DNA from: Xanthomonas euroxanthea
GTDB lineage: Bacteria; Pseudomonadota; Gammaproteobacteria; Xanthomonadales; Xanthomonadaceae
DNA length: 64,000 nucleotides
Assembly (NCBI RefSeq): GCF_900476395.1
Contig: NZ_UIHB01000001.1
Coordinates: 585,384 to 649,383, forward strand
Direction: 5' to 3'
Below, piece after piece: positions 7,704-17,314 of this stretch. The translations under genes and the position numbers were made by a program. Within the stretch, counting starts at the first letter, position 1; every line of letters begins with the position of its first letter. The notes under the pieces were generated by a model. That model ran no database searches and was not told where the DNA came from. It saw only the letters and a list, made by a program, of their open reading frames with translations.

Positions 7704-9989
7704 ATGTCCGTATGCACCACTCGACGCCAGCTGCTGCGTGGCGCGGGCACACTTGCCTTGCTCGCGCGCATTCCCGCCGGCTGGGCATTGCCGGCCGGTC
7801 CGGCACGGCCGCCCGGCTTCATCGATGCATTGATCGCACGCATGAGCGTGGAGGAAAAAGCGGGCCAGCTCAGCCTGTTCAGTTCGGCGCAGCAGGATGG
7901 CAAGGCGATCGTCGCCAATCCACTCACGCGCACTGCCGATGGGAGCGCGCAACTGGCTGCCGCCCGCGCCGGACGGCTGACCGGAGTGTTCAACGGTTCC
8001 AACGTACGCTGGCATCAGCAACTTCAGCAGGCCGCGCTGCAGAGCCGGTTGCGGATTCCGCTGTTGTTCGCCGCCGATGTGATCCACGGCTACACCACCG
8101 TGTTCCCGGTGCCGTTGGCCGAAGCAGCCAGCTTCGAGCCGGCGCTGGCACAGCGCACTGCGCGTGCCGCGGCGAGGGAGGCCAGTGCGGTCGGTCTGGA
8201 CTGGACCTTCGCGCCCATGGTGGATATCGCCCGCGATGCACGTTGGGGCCGTGGCGTGGAAGGCGCCGGCGAAGACGTGCTGCTGGCACGGCTGTTTGCG
8301 CAGGCACGGGTACGTGGCTTTCAGGGCGATGCGGGGCTGGCCCATCCCGAGGCGATGGCTGCCTGCCCCAAACACTTCGCCGCCTATGGTGCGGCCGAGG
8401 GTGGGCTGGATTATAACCGCGTGGATGTGTCCGAACGGACCCTGCGCGAGGTGTATTTCCCGCCGTTCCAGGCAGCGTTTGCCGCCGGCGCGGTCACGAC
8501 CATGGCCGCCTTCAACGAACTGTCGGGCATTCCCGCCACGGCCAATGCGTGGCTGCTGGATACGACGTTGCGCCAGGAATGGGGCTATCCCGGCCTGGTG
8601 GTGTCCGACTTCCAGGCCGACCAGGAACTGATTGCGCACGGCGTTGCGGTCGATGGGCGTGACGCGGCAAGGCTGGCCTTCCTGGCCGGGGTGGATATCA
8701 GCATGGAAAGCGGCCTGTATCTGCAGCACCTGCCGGCCCTGGTTGCCGCAGGTGATGTGCCGATGGCACGGCTGGATGCGTCGGTAAGACGCGTGCTGGA
8801 ATTCAAGGCGGCGCTGGGGCTGTTCGACGACCCGTTCCGGCGCATCCGGCCCGCACGGGCGCAGTCATCGCAGCGCACCACCGACACCTTGGCACTGGCC
8901 CGCGAAGCCGCCTGCAAATCGGTGGTATTGCTCAAGAACGATGGCGAGCTGCTGCCATTGCGCCGCAGCGGGCAGCGCATTGCCTTGATCGGGCCGATGG
9001 CGCGCGACTGGATCAACCACGCCGGGCCATGGAGCCTGTTCGACGAGGAGGACAGGCGCAACACGCTGGCCGCCGCACTGGCGAATGCGTTGCAGGATCC
9101 GCAGTTACTGCAGGTGGTGGACGGCTGCGACTTTGACCAGGCACTGCCGGGCGGCGTGCAGGCCGCGGTGGCGGCCGCCAGCGGTGCCGATGTCGCGCTG
9201 CTGGCGATCGGCGAACCGTTGAGCTACTCGGGCGAAGCGCAATCGCGCAGTGAGATCTGCATCCCCGAGCCGCAGCGACAGTTGCTGGCGGCAGTCGTCG
9301 CCACCGGCACGCCTGTCGTGGTCCTGCTGAGCACCGGTCGCGCGCTTGCGCTGGAGGGGCCGGTGCTTGGCTGCGCGGCGATCCTGGTGACCTGGTTTCT
9401 GGGCTCTGCCGCCGGCGTTGCAGTGGCCGACATCCTGTTTGGTGCACAGGCACCGTCCGGCCGTTTGCCGGTGAGTTTCCCGCATGCGCTCGGGCAGGTG
9501 CCGTACACCTATGCCCACCCACCCACCGGCCGTCCCACTCCGCAGCCGGACGACCTGGAGCCTTACACCACGCATTACCGGACGGCGCCCAATGCGGCGC
9601 TGTTTCCGTTTGGCCACGGGCTCACCTATGGGCGCATCGCCTATGCCGAGCTGAGCTTGAGCGATGCGCGCCTGCCAGCCGACGGCAGCCTGCGCATCAG
9701 CGCACGCATCTACAACCACGGCACGCGCGATGCGGACGAAGTGGTGCAACTGTATGTCCGCGACCGCAGCGCCAGCGTCACCCGGCCGGTGCGCGAGCTG
9801 AAGGATTTCCGCAAGCTCACGGTGCCTGCAGGCGGCAGTGCGCCGGTGGAGTTCGTGCTGCGGCGTGCGGACCTGTTGTTCATCGGCCAGGCGTTGAAAC
9901 CGACGGTGGAGCCGGGGGTGTTCGATGTGTGGGTTGCGCCATCGGCTGAAGCTGCAGGCGTGACGGCGAGCTTCGAATTGGTGGAGTGA
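7704..9989 (+). CDS. bglX: Tat-exported glycoside hydrolase family 3 beta-glucosidase
   Basis: A 761-residue GH3 enzyme predicted to hydrolyse terminal beta-glucosyl or related residues from plant oligosaccharides in the periplasm. The N-terminus has a twin-arginine signal (TTRRQLLRGAG, hydrophobic core, cleavage near the GWALP region). The (beta/alpha)8 domain contains the GLVVSDFQAD motif with the likely nucleophile Asp near residue 302; the usual Trp after SD is Phe here. The alpha/beta sandwich domain follows (KSVVLLKNDGELLPL), and a fibronectin III-like C-terminal domain starts around residue 640 (ELSLSDARLPADGSL). Length and domain order match BglX. It stands alone, with a gene-poor 800-base interval upstream. 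Confidence 0.88.
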   Translation: MSVCTTRRQLLRGAGTLALLARIPAGWALPAGPARPPGFIDALIARMSVEEKAGQLSLFSSAQQDGKAIVANPLTRTADGSAQLAAARAGRLTGVFNGSNVRWHQQLQQAALQSRLRIPLLFAADVIHGYTTVFPVPLAEAASFEPALAQRTARAAAREASAVGLDWTFAPMVDIARDARWGRGVEGAGEDVLLARLFAQARVRGFQGDAGLAHPEAMAACPKHFAAYGAAEGGLDYNRVDVSERTLREVYFPPFQAAFAAGAVTTMAAFNELSGIPATANAWLLDTTLRQEWGYPGLVVSDFQADQELIAHGVAVDGRDAARLAFLAGVDISMESGLYLQHLPALVAAGDVPMARLDASVRRVLEFKAALGLFDDPFRRIRPARAQSSQRTTDTLALAREAACKSVVLLKNDGELLPLRRSGQRIALIGPMARDWINHAGPWSLFDEEDRRNTLAAALANALQDPQLLQVVDGCDFDQALPGGVQAAVAAASGADVALLAIGEPLSYSGEAQSRSEICIPEPQRQLLAAVVATGTPVVVLLSTGRALALEGPVLGCAAILVTWFLGSAAGVAVADILFGAQAPSGRLPVSFPHALGQVPYTYAHPPTGRPTPQPDDLEPYTTHYRTAPNAALFPFGHGLTYGRIAYAELSLSDARLPADGSLRISARIYNHGTRDADEVVQLYVRDRSASVTRPVRELKDFRKLTVPAGGSAPVEFVLRRADLLFIGQALKPTVEPGVFDVWVAPSAEAAGVTASFELVE

Positions 9990-10213
9990 ACCGGCGTGCG
10001 GTGTTGCCTGCGCACCCGGGCAGACGTGGTCGAGGAGCGCGGCCGGGGATATCTGCCGGAGCATGATGTCGCCGGGCCACGTTCCATGGTTGGCGCAGGA
10101 GGATCCCTACCGAATGATGGCGCCGGAATCGGGTGCGCGGGCGGTGAGGGCGGCCGCAGGCACCGGAGACAGCGCCATCGCCGCCCTGCAGCTGCCTGCC
10201 GGTGCGTCCCCGC

Positions 10214-11797
10214 TCAGCTCAGCCAGCTGCTGCAGGTGCTGGTGGTCTTGCCGTCGCAGCTGGCCTGCATCTTCTGCTGCAGGCGCGCCAGCACCGCGTC
10301 GCCTTGCTGGCGATGCTGCCTGCTCCAGGTCTTGAGCGCGCTGCCCAGCGCCTGGATGCCCTGCCGGTTACGCCGACCGTAGCGATCCGGCTGGCCTGCC
10401 ACTTCGGCGATCACCTGCGCGCCGGCGGATTCGACGGCAGCGGTGTCCTGCGGGGTGAGCCGGAGCACTCCATCGGCATACCGCAACGCCGACTCCACAC
10501 GCGTTGCAGGGCCCTGAGATCCTTCGTAGGACTTTTTCAACCACGTCACCGCCGTCTTCGGATCGTTGCGTTCCTCGGCGAGATAGGCCAGGAACTGCAT
10601 GTAGTGATAAGGCGTCTTGCTACGCGTCAGTTCGCCCAGCAGCAGTTGTTCTGCACCGGCGTTGTCGCCTGTTGCGTCCAGCAGCTCCGCGGCTCCGGCG
10701 ATGACGGACTCACGTTCTTCGTCGGTCTTTGCCGCCTGCACAGCCCATTGCACGCGCTGGCGAACGGTGTCGAGCACCGCTGCCGGTAGCGGTGGTTGCG
10801 GCTTCGTTGGCGCGCTGTCGGATGTTTGACCTTGTGCCAGGCGAGCGAGATCGACCTGTGTGGAGGCCGTGATCATCCTGTCCGCGATCGGAAGCGTGGC
10901 GTCGGCGTAGACCGTGTCCAGCGCCTGATTCAGCGCCAGGGAGAGGGCGGCGCGCTCGCCAGGGTCGTTGGTGGATGCCACCACCAGGCGCGGCGCAAAG
11001 CGGCTCAGCTCACTGCGATTGGCGCGCACTTCCGCCGGGTCGGCCAGCACCGTCTTCAACAACGCCAGATGCGCCGGGCTGGTCACCGGCGGCGTTGGTG
11101 CAATGGACAGCGCCAGCAGCGCGAACCTGCGCTGCAATGCGGGCTGCGGCGCGGAGGCGGCCAAATGCTCAAGCACCTCGCTTGCACTGTGCGTTCTTGC
11201 CGGCTCGCGCGCCATGCCCCACCACTCGTAGCCGGCCAGCAGGGTCCAGTCGTCGGCGCTCAGTTCCTTCGGCGTCTGCAATGCCCGCTCGAGCAGCTGC
11301 TCCGAGGTCGTGGTCCGTGTGGCAGCCACCCGCAGCGCGTCGGTCAGGCGGGCATTGTCGCTATAACCGGCCAGGCGCGTGATCTGGCTGCGATCCGGGC
11401 GCAGCACGATGATGGTTGGATATGCCTTGACGCTAAAGTGATCGCCCCACTTCTGGGCATCTGCAAGGTCCGCGTTCAGATGCACCACCACGAATTTGTG
11501 CGTCAATGCGATGAAGGCAGGATCCTTGAACAAGGTGGCCTGCAGCCGGTTGCACGGTGGGCACCAGATGGCGCCCCAATAAAGCATCAGTGGCTTGCCG
11601 CTCTGCCTGGCCTCGGCAAAGGCACCCTCGACGTCCCCTTCGCGCCAGGCGATGCCGGCGCTGGCGGCAGCTGGGGCAGCGGTCCGGGTCTGCGCCGGCG
11701 GTGCTGGTGTGTCCGGCTTGCCGCAGCCGGTCAGGCTTGCCAGCACCGCCAACAGCGCGATCGATAAGGGCCAAGGGCGCTGGAATGACAGCAGCAT
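10214..11797 (-). CDS. Thioredoxin-fold lipoprotein
   Basis: A 527-residue predicted lipoprotein: the signal peptide ends in the lipobox LTGC (Cys25), followed by a Pro/Ala-rich linker. A thioredoxin-like domain (~50-160) carries the redox motif CPPC (Cys79 and Cys82) in the context GAIWCPPCNRL, plus FVVVHLNADLADA and a cis-Pro-like AYPTIIVL segment. The remaining ~350 residues are helical and repeat-like with no motif I recognise, perhaps a TPR-type scaffold. It may act in envelope thiol reduction or disulfide exchange, but the substrate is unknown. Flanking gaps of 224 and ~510 bases hold no gene I can support. Confidence 0.75.
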   Translation of the reverse strand: MLLSFQRPWPLSIALLAVLASLTGCGKPDTPAPPAQTRTAAPAAASAGIAWREGDVEGAFAEARQSGKPLMLYWGAIWCPPCNRLQATLFKDPAFIALTHKFVVVHLNADLADAQKWGDHFSVKAYPTIIVLRPDRSQITRLAGYSDNARLTDALRVAATRTTTSEQLLERALQTPKELSADDWTLLAGYEWWGMAREPARTHSASEVLEHLAASAPQPALQRRFALLALSIAPTPPVTSPAHLALLKTVLADPAEVRANRSELSRFAPRLVVASTNDPGERAALSLALNQALDTVYADATLPIADRMITASTQVDLARLAQGQTSDSAPTKPQPPLPAAVLDTVRQRVQWAVQAAKTDEERESVIAGAAELLDATGDNAGAEQLLLGELTRSKTPYHYMQFLAYLAEERNDPKTAVTWLKKSYEGSQGPATRVESALRYADGVLRLTPQDTAAVESAGAQVIAEVAGQPDRYGRRNRQGIQALGSALKTWSRQHRQQGDAVLARLQQKMQASCDGKTTSTCSSWLS

Positions 11798-12306
11798 GAG
11801 AAATCACCAGTGAGAGCGGGGAGGATCGAATGACTGAGCGCGCGGCATTGCGCCTGCGCTCGATGACGTCACGCCCTATTTAGCGCCGCCGGCAATCCGG
11901 CAGCGTCACTGGATGCGAAGTGGCGTTGGCGCCAGCGCAGCGATGCGAGTCAAAGTCTCGACGACGCACGGTGCATGGCGCCCGTCGTGCGCGAAGGTCC
12001 GCTCAACGGAAATAGGAATGGAAGCGATCGCCCAGCATTGCGCGCTCGTTCGCCGGCAGTTGCCGGTGCATCCCAGTGCTCGGCATCGCCTGCGTGGAGG
12101 GCCGGGGATCCATCGATAGGCCCGGTGCTGCAGGTGTGTTGACCGTCTCCGGATAGCCGCGATCTGGGTGACACCATCCAGTCATGGACGGTCAACGCGT
12201 CAGCGATGCGCATGGCATCGCCGGCCCGGCGGCAGCGCTTGTTGCTTCAGCCAGCAGCCTCACTCGCAAGAGAGCCCGGATCGCCGGGCCTCCGGTTGCC
12301 TGAGGC

Positions 12307-14553
12307 CTAAAATTCCCGCCAGTTGGCTGCGTCCATGGCGGTGGGAGCAGTCGGCTTTTGTGGCGCAACCGCCGGGCGTGTCGGCGTCTTGCCAGGTGCC
12401 GGGTTTTTCTCCTGGGCGACGTTACGGACTGCTGTTGCCCGCGCCGGGGCGTGCGCGGTGCGGACCTTGGCCTCTTCTATCTTGAACACCGCGACCGCCT
12501 GCGTGAGTTGCCCGGCCTGTTCTTCCATCGAACGCGCCGCGGCGGTGGCTTCTTCCACCAGTGCCGCGTTCTGCTGGGTGGTTTCGTCCATCTGGGTCAC
12601 GGTGAGGTTGACCTGCTCGATGCCTGCGGACTGTTCCTGCGAGGCGGCCGAGATCTCGCCCATGATGTCGGTCACGCGCTGCACGCTGGCCACGATCTCG
12701 GCCATCGTGGAGCCTGCGGTATGCACCAGCGTCGAGCCTTCGGCAACGCGCTGCACCGAGTCGTCGATCAATCCCTTGATCTCCTTGGCCGCCGCGGTGG
12801 AGCGCTGGGCCAGGGTGCGCACTTCCGAGGCGACCACCGCGAAGCCACGGCCCTGTTCGCCGGCACGCGCCGCTTCCACGGCGGCATTGAGCGCCAGGAT
12901 ATTGGTCTGGAACGAGATGCCGTCGATGACCGAAATGATGTCGGCGATCTTCCTGGACGAGGCTTCGATGCCGGCCATGGTGCCGACGACCTTGCTGACG
13001 ATCTCCCCGCCCTGCGATGCCACGCTTGCCGCGCCGATCGCCAGTTGATTGGCCTGACGCGCGTGCTCGGCATTCTGCCTGACCGTGGAGGTCAGCTCTT
13101 CCATCGAGGCGGCGGTTTCTTCCAGGTTGGCGGCCTGCTGTTCGGTGCGCTGCGACAGGTCCTGGTTGCCGGCGGCGATCTCGCTGGCGGCCGAGTTGAT
13201 GGAGATCGCCGAGTGCTGGATGCGTCCGACGATGTCTGCAAGCTGCGCGGCGGTGGTGTTGGCATCGTCGCGCATCTGCGCGAACACGCCATTGAAGTCG
13301 CCGCGCATGCGCGCGGTCAGGTCGCCGGCGGCGATGGATTGCAGCAGCGACGACAGCGACTGCAGGTTGCCATCGGCGGTGGCCATCAGCTGGTTCAGGC
13401 TGTCGACCATCACGTGGAAATCGTACTGGAAACGGTCGGCGTCGCCGCGCGCGGTGAAATCGCCACTGGCAGCGGCCTGCGCGAGCTGCTTGATCTGGTC
13501 ATTCATCGCGGTCAGATTGGCCCTGACCTCGTCCATGGTCCGGGTAAGCACAGCCTTTTCGCCCGGCAGGCGGTCCATCTCGTCGGAGAGATCACCAATG
13601 GCGTAGCGCCCGATGATCTGGGTCAGGCGCATCGTCACCGCGATGTGCGAACTCACCAGCGCGTTGGCATCGCGCACCATGTGGCCATACTCTCCGGGAA
13701 ATGCGCCCTCGTCCATGCGGTAGCTCATTTCGCCAGCGTCGTGTCGACGCGCCATTTCCAGCTGCGCCGCGATGACTCCCTGCAGACGATCGCGGATGCG
13801 GTAGACCGCGCTGGCAAGTTGTACGGTTTCGTCCTTGCCGCTGACCTTGATATCGACATCCAGCACGCCGCGCGACAGCTGCTCAACGGCGGCCACCGCC
13901 CGCCGAATCGAGGCGGAGATCGCGTTGCCCAGGATCAGTGCGAGGCTGACGCCGGCCAGTGCAATCAGGCCCAGGGCGATCGCCGACAGGGTCATCGCGC
14001 GCGTGTTGGTGGCTTGCTGCTGCTGGTAACGCAGCTTGGCGGAGCTGGCCAGCTCATCGCGCAAGGTGGCCAGCCCGGCGAACGTGGCGTTCGCGTTGTC
14101 CTTGACCTGGGTGCGGTTGACTTCCGCGCCGCCCGCGATATCTCCTGCCTCGATCAACTCGATCTGGCGCTGCATGCCGGCCTGCATGGCCGCGTAGCTC
14201 GTCTTGATCTTCTGCAACTGGGCCGCGTGCTGCTTTTCGTTGTGCAGCATCTGCTCCAGTTCCACGATGCTGGCGGCCGCCTGGGTGAATCGCTTCTCGT
14301 TTTCCTGTTTCCACTGCGTAATCAGCTCCGGCGTGCCGATGGCAATCATGCGCAAGATGTTGATGTCGACGCGCGTCAGCTGGCCGTCGATGCTGCTGGC
14401 AAGTGCAGAGCCGATGAAGTCCCGGTTGTAGAGCGTGCCGACATTGTTCTTGGAGGTGTGCAGGCTGTTCAGTAGGAACAGGCAGAGCAGGATGCTCGGG
14501 ATCAGCGTTCCCAACAATGCCAATAAAAATTTGCTCTTGATCGTGGTTAGCAT
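12307..14553 (-). CDS. Methyl-accepting chemotaxis protein (4-helix-bundle sensor type)
   Basis: A 748-residue chemoreceptor. Transmembrane helix 1 spans ~9-28, a periplasmic four-helix-bundle-like domain ~30-185, and transmembrane helix 2 ~186-209. HAMP and HAMP-like modules follow, then the cytoplasmic signalling domain with the conserved hairpin around [20 protein letters not shown] and methylation helices. The C-terminus is NWREF, which fits the CheR/CheB-tethering pentapeptide pattern x-aromatic-x-x-aromatic. The start at 14553 ([15 protein letters not shown]) is preferred over the TTG at 14604. It is a paralogue of the receptor at 22186, with almost identical signalling segments. The ligand is unknown. 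Confidence 0.92.
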   Translation of the reverse strand: MLTTIKSKFLLALLGTLIPSILLCLFLLNSLHTSKNNVGTLYNRDFIGSALASSIDGQLTRVDINILRMIAIGTPELITQWKQENEKRFTQAAASIVELEQMLHNEKQHAAQLQKIKTSYAAMQAGMQRQIELIEAGDIAGGAEVNRTQVKDNANATFAGLATLRDELASSAKLRYQQQQATNTRAMTLSAIALGLIALAGVSLALILGNAISASIRRAVAAVEQLSRGVLDVDIKVSGKDETVQLASAVYRIRDRLQGVIAAQLEMARRHDAGEMSYRMDEGAFPGEYGHMVRDANALVSSHIAVTMRLTQIIGRYAIGDLSDEMDRLPGEKAVLTRTMDEVRANLTAMNDQIKQLAQAAASGDFTARGDADRFQYDFHVMVDSLNQLMATADGNLQSLSSLLQSIAAGDLTARMRGDFNGVFAQMRDDANTTAAQLADIVGRIQHSAISINSAASEIAAGNQDLSQRTEQQAANLEETAASMEELTSTVRQNAEHARQANQLAIGAASVASQGGEIVSKVVGTMAGIEASSRKIADIISVIDGISFQTNILALNAAVEAARAGEQGRGFAVVASEVRTLAQRSTAAAKEIKGLIDDSVQRVAEGSTLVHTAGSTMAEIVASVQRVTDIMGEISAASQEQSAGIEQVNLTVTQMDETTQQNAALVEEATAAARSMEEQAGQLTQAVAVFKIEEAKVRTAHAPARATAVRNVAQEKNPAPGKTPTRPAVAPQKPTAPTAMDAANWREF

Positions 14554-14741
14554 GACGGGCCTGGTGATGCAGCTGAGGGGGCGGAAGAGCCAATTGGGGA
14601 GCAAGGCACGGCAAGGCGGCCTGACGCGACGCCTCGGCAGCGGGGTTGATCAGAGCGGTAGAGATTGCTTGCCCTGCCCTTCCTTAGCGGCAGCCATCAC
14701 ACATCCTTGATGCAACCAACGCCGCAGCAGGCGATGCCCGG

Positions 14742-15060
14742 GTGATCGCTACCGCCCGCCGGCTATTGCTGGATGCCAACGAGAAGGCGCGCGCGCTGGT
14801 CGAGCAGGGTCGCCATACAGCCCACAGCCGCCAGGCCGAGCGCCTGCCCAACCAGGCAGCAATGCCAATACGTTCGAGGCCGACGCCAGGGAGCTGGCTG
14901 CACTGCTGCTGGGCCAGCACGACGAGGAGCTGCTTGCGACGCGGGCAGCGCTCAGCACAGAGCCGATGCAACTCCGGCGCTGGATCGCAGGGTGGATGCG
15001 CTGGGACGATGGATGCATGCCCATGAAGGGCATCCCGAGCCACGGCGTGCGGCCTGGATG
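14742..15060 (+). pseudogene. Frameshifted gene relic
   Basis: Three successive protein-like segments lie in three different frames: one from 14742 (ARRLLLDANEKARALVEQGR), one from 14864 (DARELAALLLGQHDEELLAT) and one from 14965 (DATPALDRRVDALGRWMHAH). Together they look like a small Ala/Leu-rich helical protein broken by two frameshifts. No intact start is present apart from a GTG at 14742. I do not recognise the family. Sequencing error cannot be excluded. Confidence 0.35.
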
Positions 15061-15196
15061 CAGCCCGGTTCGGCCCTCGGCCCGGCGGCGGCAAGTTGGT
15101 CGAGGCAGCGTCCGGGTGTGGCCTGTTTTCCGCGCCACCTTAACCTCATCTGTAACGAGAGGCCGAAACGGTGAGCCAACCCTGTCGCCGCTATTG

Positions 15197-15208
15197 TTGA
15201 CGCGTCAA
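15197..15208. promoter_or_regulatory. 12-bp palindrome upstream of the SDR gene
   Basis: TTGACGCGTCAA is a perfect palindrome ~110 bases before the dehydrogenase pair; its first half also resembles a -35 element. It could be an operator for a nearby TetR or MarR-type regulator; that link is speculative. Confidence 0.3.
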
Positions 15209-15308
15209 TTAAATCCTATCCTCCTCCTCCTACCCGTCACCCAATGCGTCGCGCGTCTGTGGCGCGACCGTCATGGAGAGCAGGATGGACAAGCGCGGAA
15301 GCAGCAAC

Positions 15309-16055
15309 ATGGACCTGGATTTCGCAGGCAAGGTCGCACTCATCACCGGTGGCGCCTCGGGGATAGGCGCGGCGACCGTCCGCAGGCTCGCGTCCCTGGG
15401 CGCAGCGGTTGTGGTGGCGGACTTCAACCATGACGCGGCCGAAGCCATCGCCGCCGAGATCGGTGCAGACACCCGTGCCTACCAGATCGATCTTGGTGAC
15501 TTCAACGCCATCGAGCAGATGGTCACCTGGACCGTTACCACGTTCGGCCGGCTCGACCTGGCCGTGAACAATGCCGGGATCGGCGGCGATTCAAAGGGCG
15601 TGGTTGAGTACGACCCAGAGGTGTGGCGCCGGGTACAGGCCGTCAATCTCGACGCCATGTTCGGCTGCATGAAGTACCAGATTCCGGCGATGATCGCGTC
15701 CGGCGGCGGTGCCATCGTCAACATGGCCTCTGCCCTGGGGCTCGTCGGTCAACGCAACAACGCGGCCTACATCGCCTCCAAGCACGCCATCGTCGGCGCG
15801 ACGAGATCCGCAGCGATGGATTATTCGGATCGCGGCGTTCGCGTGAATGCGATCGCGCCAGGCTATATCGACACGCCGCTCGTGCGCAGCGTCGTGAGCC
15901 AGGAGGACTTCGACAGGATCGTCTCGCTCCATCCGATCGGTCGCCTGGGAACGCCCGAAGAGATCGCCAATGCGGCGGCTTTCCTGTTGTCCGATCTCGC
16001 TTCGTTCGTTACCGGCGCCGTCCTGGCCGTGGACGGCGGATATACAGCGCAATAA
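15309..16055 (+). CDS. Short-chain dehydrogenase/reductase
   Basis: A 248-residue classical SDR, an NAD(P)-dependent oxidoreductase. It has the Rossmann TGGASGIG nucleotide-binding motif near the N-terminus, NNAG (LAVNNAGIGG), the catalytic Ser within NMASALG, and Tyr-x3-Lys in AAYIASKHA. The C-terminal LLSDLASFVTGAVLAVDGGY is typical. The start at 15309 (MDLDFAGKVALITGG) has GGAAG 7 bases upstream and gives the usual SDR N-terminus; ATG codons at 15273 and 15285 are alternatives. The substrate is not predictable from sequence. It lies 26 bases before a zinc alcohol dehydrogenase gene and is probably co-transcribed with it. Confidence 0.88.
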   Translation: MDLDFAGKVALITGGASGIGAATVRRLASLGAAVVVADFNHDAAEAIAAEIGADTRAYQIDLGDFNAIEQMVTWTVTTFGRLDLAVNNAGIGGDSKGVVEYDPEVWRRVQAVNLDAMFGCMKYQIPAMIASGGGAIVNMASALGLVGQRNNAAYIASKHAIVGATRSAAMDYSDRGVRVNAIAPGYIDTPLVRSVVSQEDFDRIVSLHPIGRLGTPEEIANAAAFLLSDLASFVTGAVLAVDGGYTAQ

Positions 16056-16081
16056 CCCTGCCTCTGCAAGAGAAGACCCCC

Positions 16082-17161
16082 ATGAAAGCCGTCCAGCTTG
16101 TCCAGCCGACCAAACTCGTCATCGCCGAGCTTCCCGTCCCCGAACCCCGCTCGCACGAGGTACTGCTGCGCGTCACTGCGGCCGGGGTTTGTCATACCGA
16201 CGTCAGCATCCGGCATGAGCAGAGCGACGCCTATCCGCCAGGCCTTGTGCTGGGCCACGAGATCGCCGGCCGTATCGAGCGGTTGGGTGCGGGAGTACAC
16301 GGTTGGCAAGCCGGGGAGGATGTCATCGTCTATCCCTGCTGGTCATGCGGCGCCTGTCGCGAATGCGTCGCGGGACGGCAGAACGCGTGTCGCCAGACGG
16401 GTGGAAGGCTGCAATCGCCGCCCACGCCCGGTGTCACGGTTGCGGGCGGCATGGCGGACTACGTCGCCGTGCCCGCGTCCGCGCTGGTGCGCGCAGACGG
16501 CATAGACCCGGCAGTCGCGGCGATCCTTCCAGATGCGGCGCTTGTTCCCTATCACTCCATCCGGGCCGTCGAAGAGCAGCTGCGTCCAGGTTCGACGGCG
16601 GTGGTCATCGGTCTGGGTGGCCTTGGCCACCTGGCCATCCAGATGCTGCGTGCCCTGACGGCCACGCGGATCGTTGCGCTCGATGTAAATGCGGGCGCAC
16701 TGGACGCCGTACGCGACCATGTCGACCTTGCGTTGAAGTCAGACGCAGAAGACGTCGCCGAGCAGATCCTCGCCTTCACTTCCGGCTACGGTGCCGACGT
16801 CGTACTGGATTTCGTGGGCAACGACGCAACCTTGCGCCTGGCAAGTGGTGTCATCGCCCGGTATGGCGCCATACGTGTGCCGGGACTCGGCTGCGGGGTT
16901 CTGCCGTTCGAAACCGCGCAGACCTCGACGATCCTCCCTTGGGGCGCGTCGCTGGTCAGGCCCTACAGCGGCACCTATGACGACCTGCACCAGATCGTCG
17001 ACCTGGCCCGATCCGGGCGCATCAGCCCGGTGATCCAACGCTACGATTTCGCGCGGGCGCTCGATGCGCTCGACGAACTGGAGGCGGGCAGGGTACGCGG
17101 TCGCGCGGTGCTGGTCATGAACGACGGCGGCGCGGAAAGGTTGGCCAACGCGCAAGGTTGA
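16082..17161 (+). CDS. Zinc-dependent alcohol dehydrogenase (MDR family)
   Basis: A 359-residue medium-chain dehydrogenase. The catalytic zinc ligands are seen as Cys in GVCHTDVS and His-Glu in LGHEIAGRIE. The structural zinc site is the Cys cluster CWSCGACRECVAGRQNAC, and the Rossmann motif is VIGLGGLGHLAIQ. It should oxidise an alcohol, or reduce an aldehyde, with NAD(P). The paired SDR suggests a two-step alcohol/ketone conversion, but the substrate is unknown. A gap of ~150 bases separates it from the convergent flavoprotein gene. Confidence 0.88.
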   Translation: MKAVQLVQPTKLVIAELPVPEPRSHEVLLRVTAAGVCHTDVSIRHEQSDAYPPGLVLGHEIAGRIERLGAGVHGWQAGEDVIVYPCWSCGACRECVAGRQNACRQTGGRLQSPPTPGVTVAGGMADYVAVPASALVRADGIDPAVAAILPDAALVPYHSIRAVEEQLRPGSTAVVIGLGGLGHLAIQMLRALTATRIVALDVNAGALDAVRDHVDLALKSDAEDVAEQILAFTSGYGADVVLDFVGNDATLRLASGVIARYGAIRVPGLGCGVLPFETAQTSTILPWGASLVRPYSGTYDDLHQIVDLARSGRISPVIQRYDFARALDALDELEAGRVRGRAVLVMNDGGAERLANAQG

Positions 17162-17314
17162 AGTCGCCATCGCCCCAGGTATGGCAGGAGATGGCTACCT
17201 CATGTGGATTGCCGGGGTGACTTCTCTGTCGGCACAACCGACGTTGCGCACCTCGTGGATGAAGTCCAGGCGGCAGACCGATCAATGCCGGAATGCCGCC
17301 CGGGCCAGCGCGCA

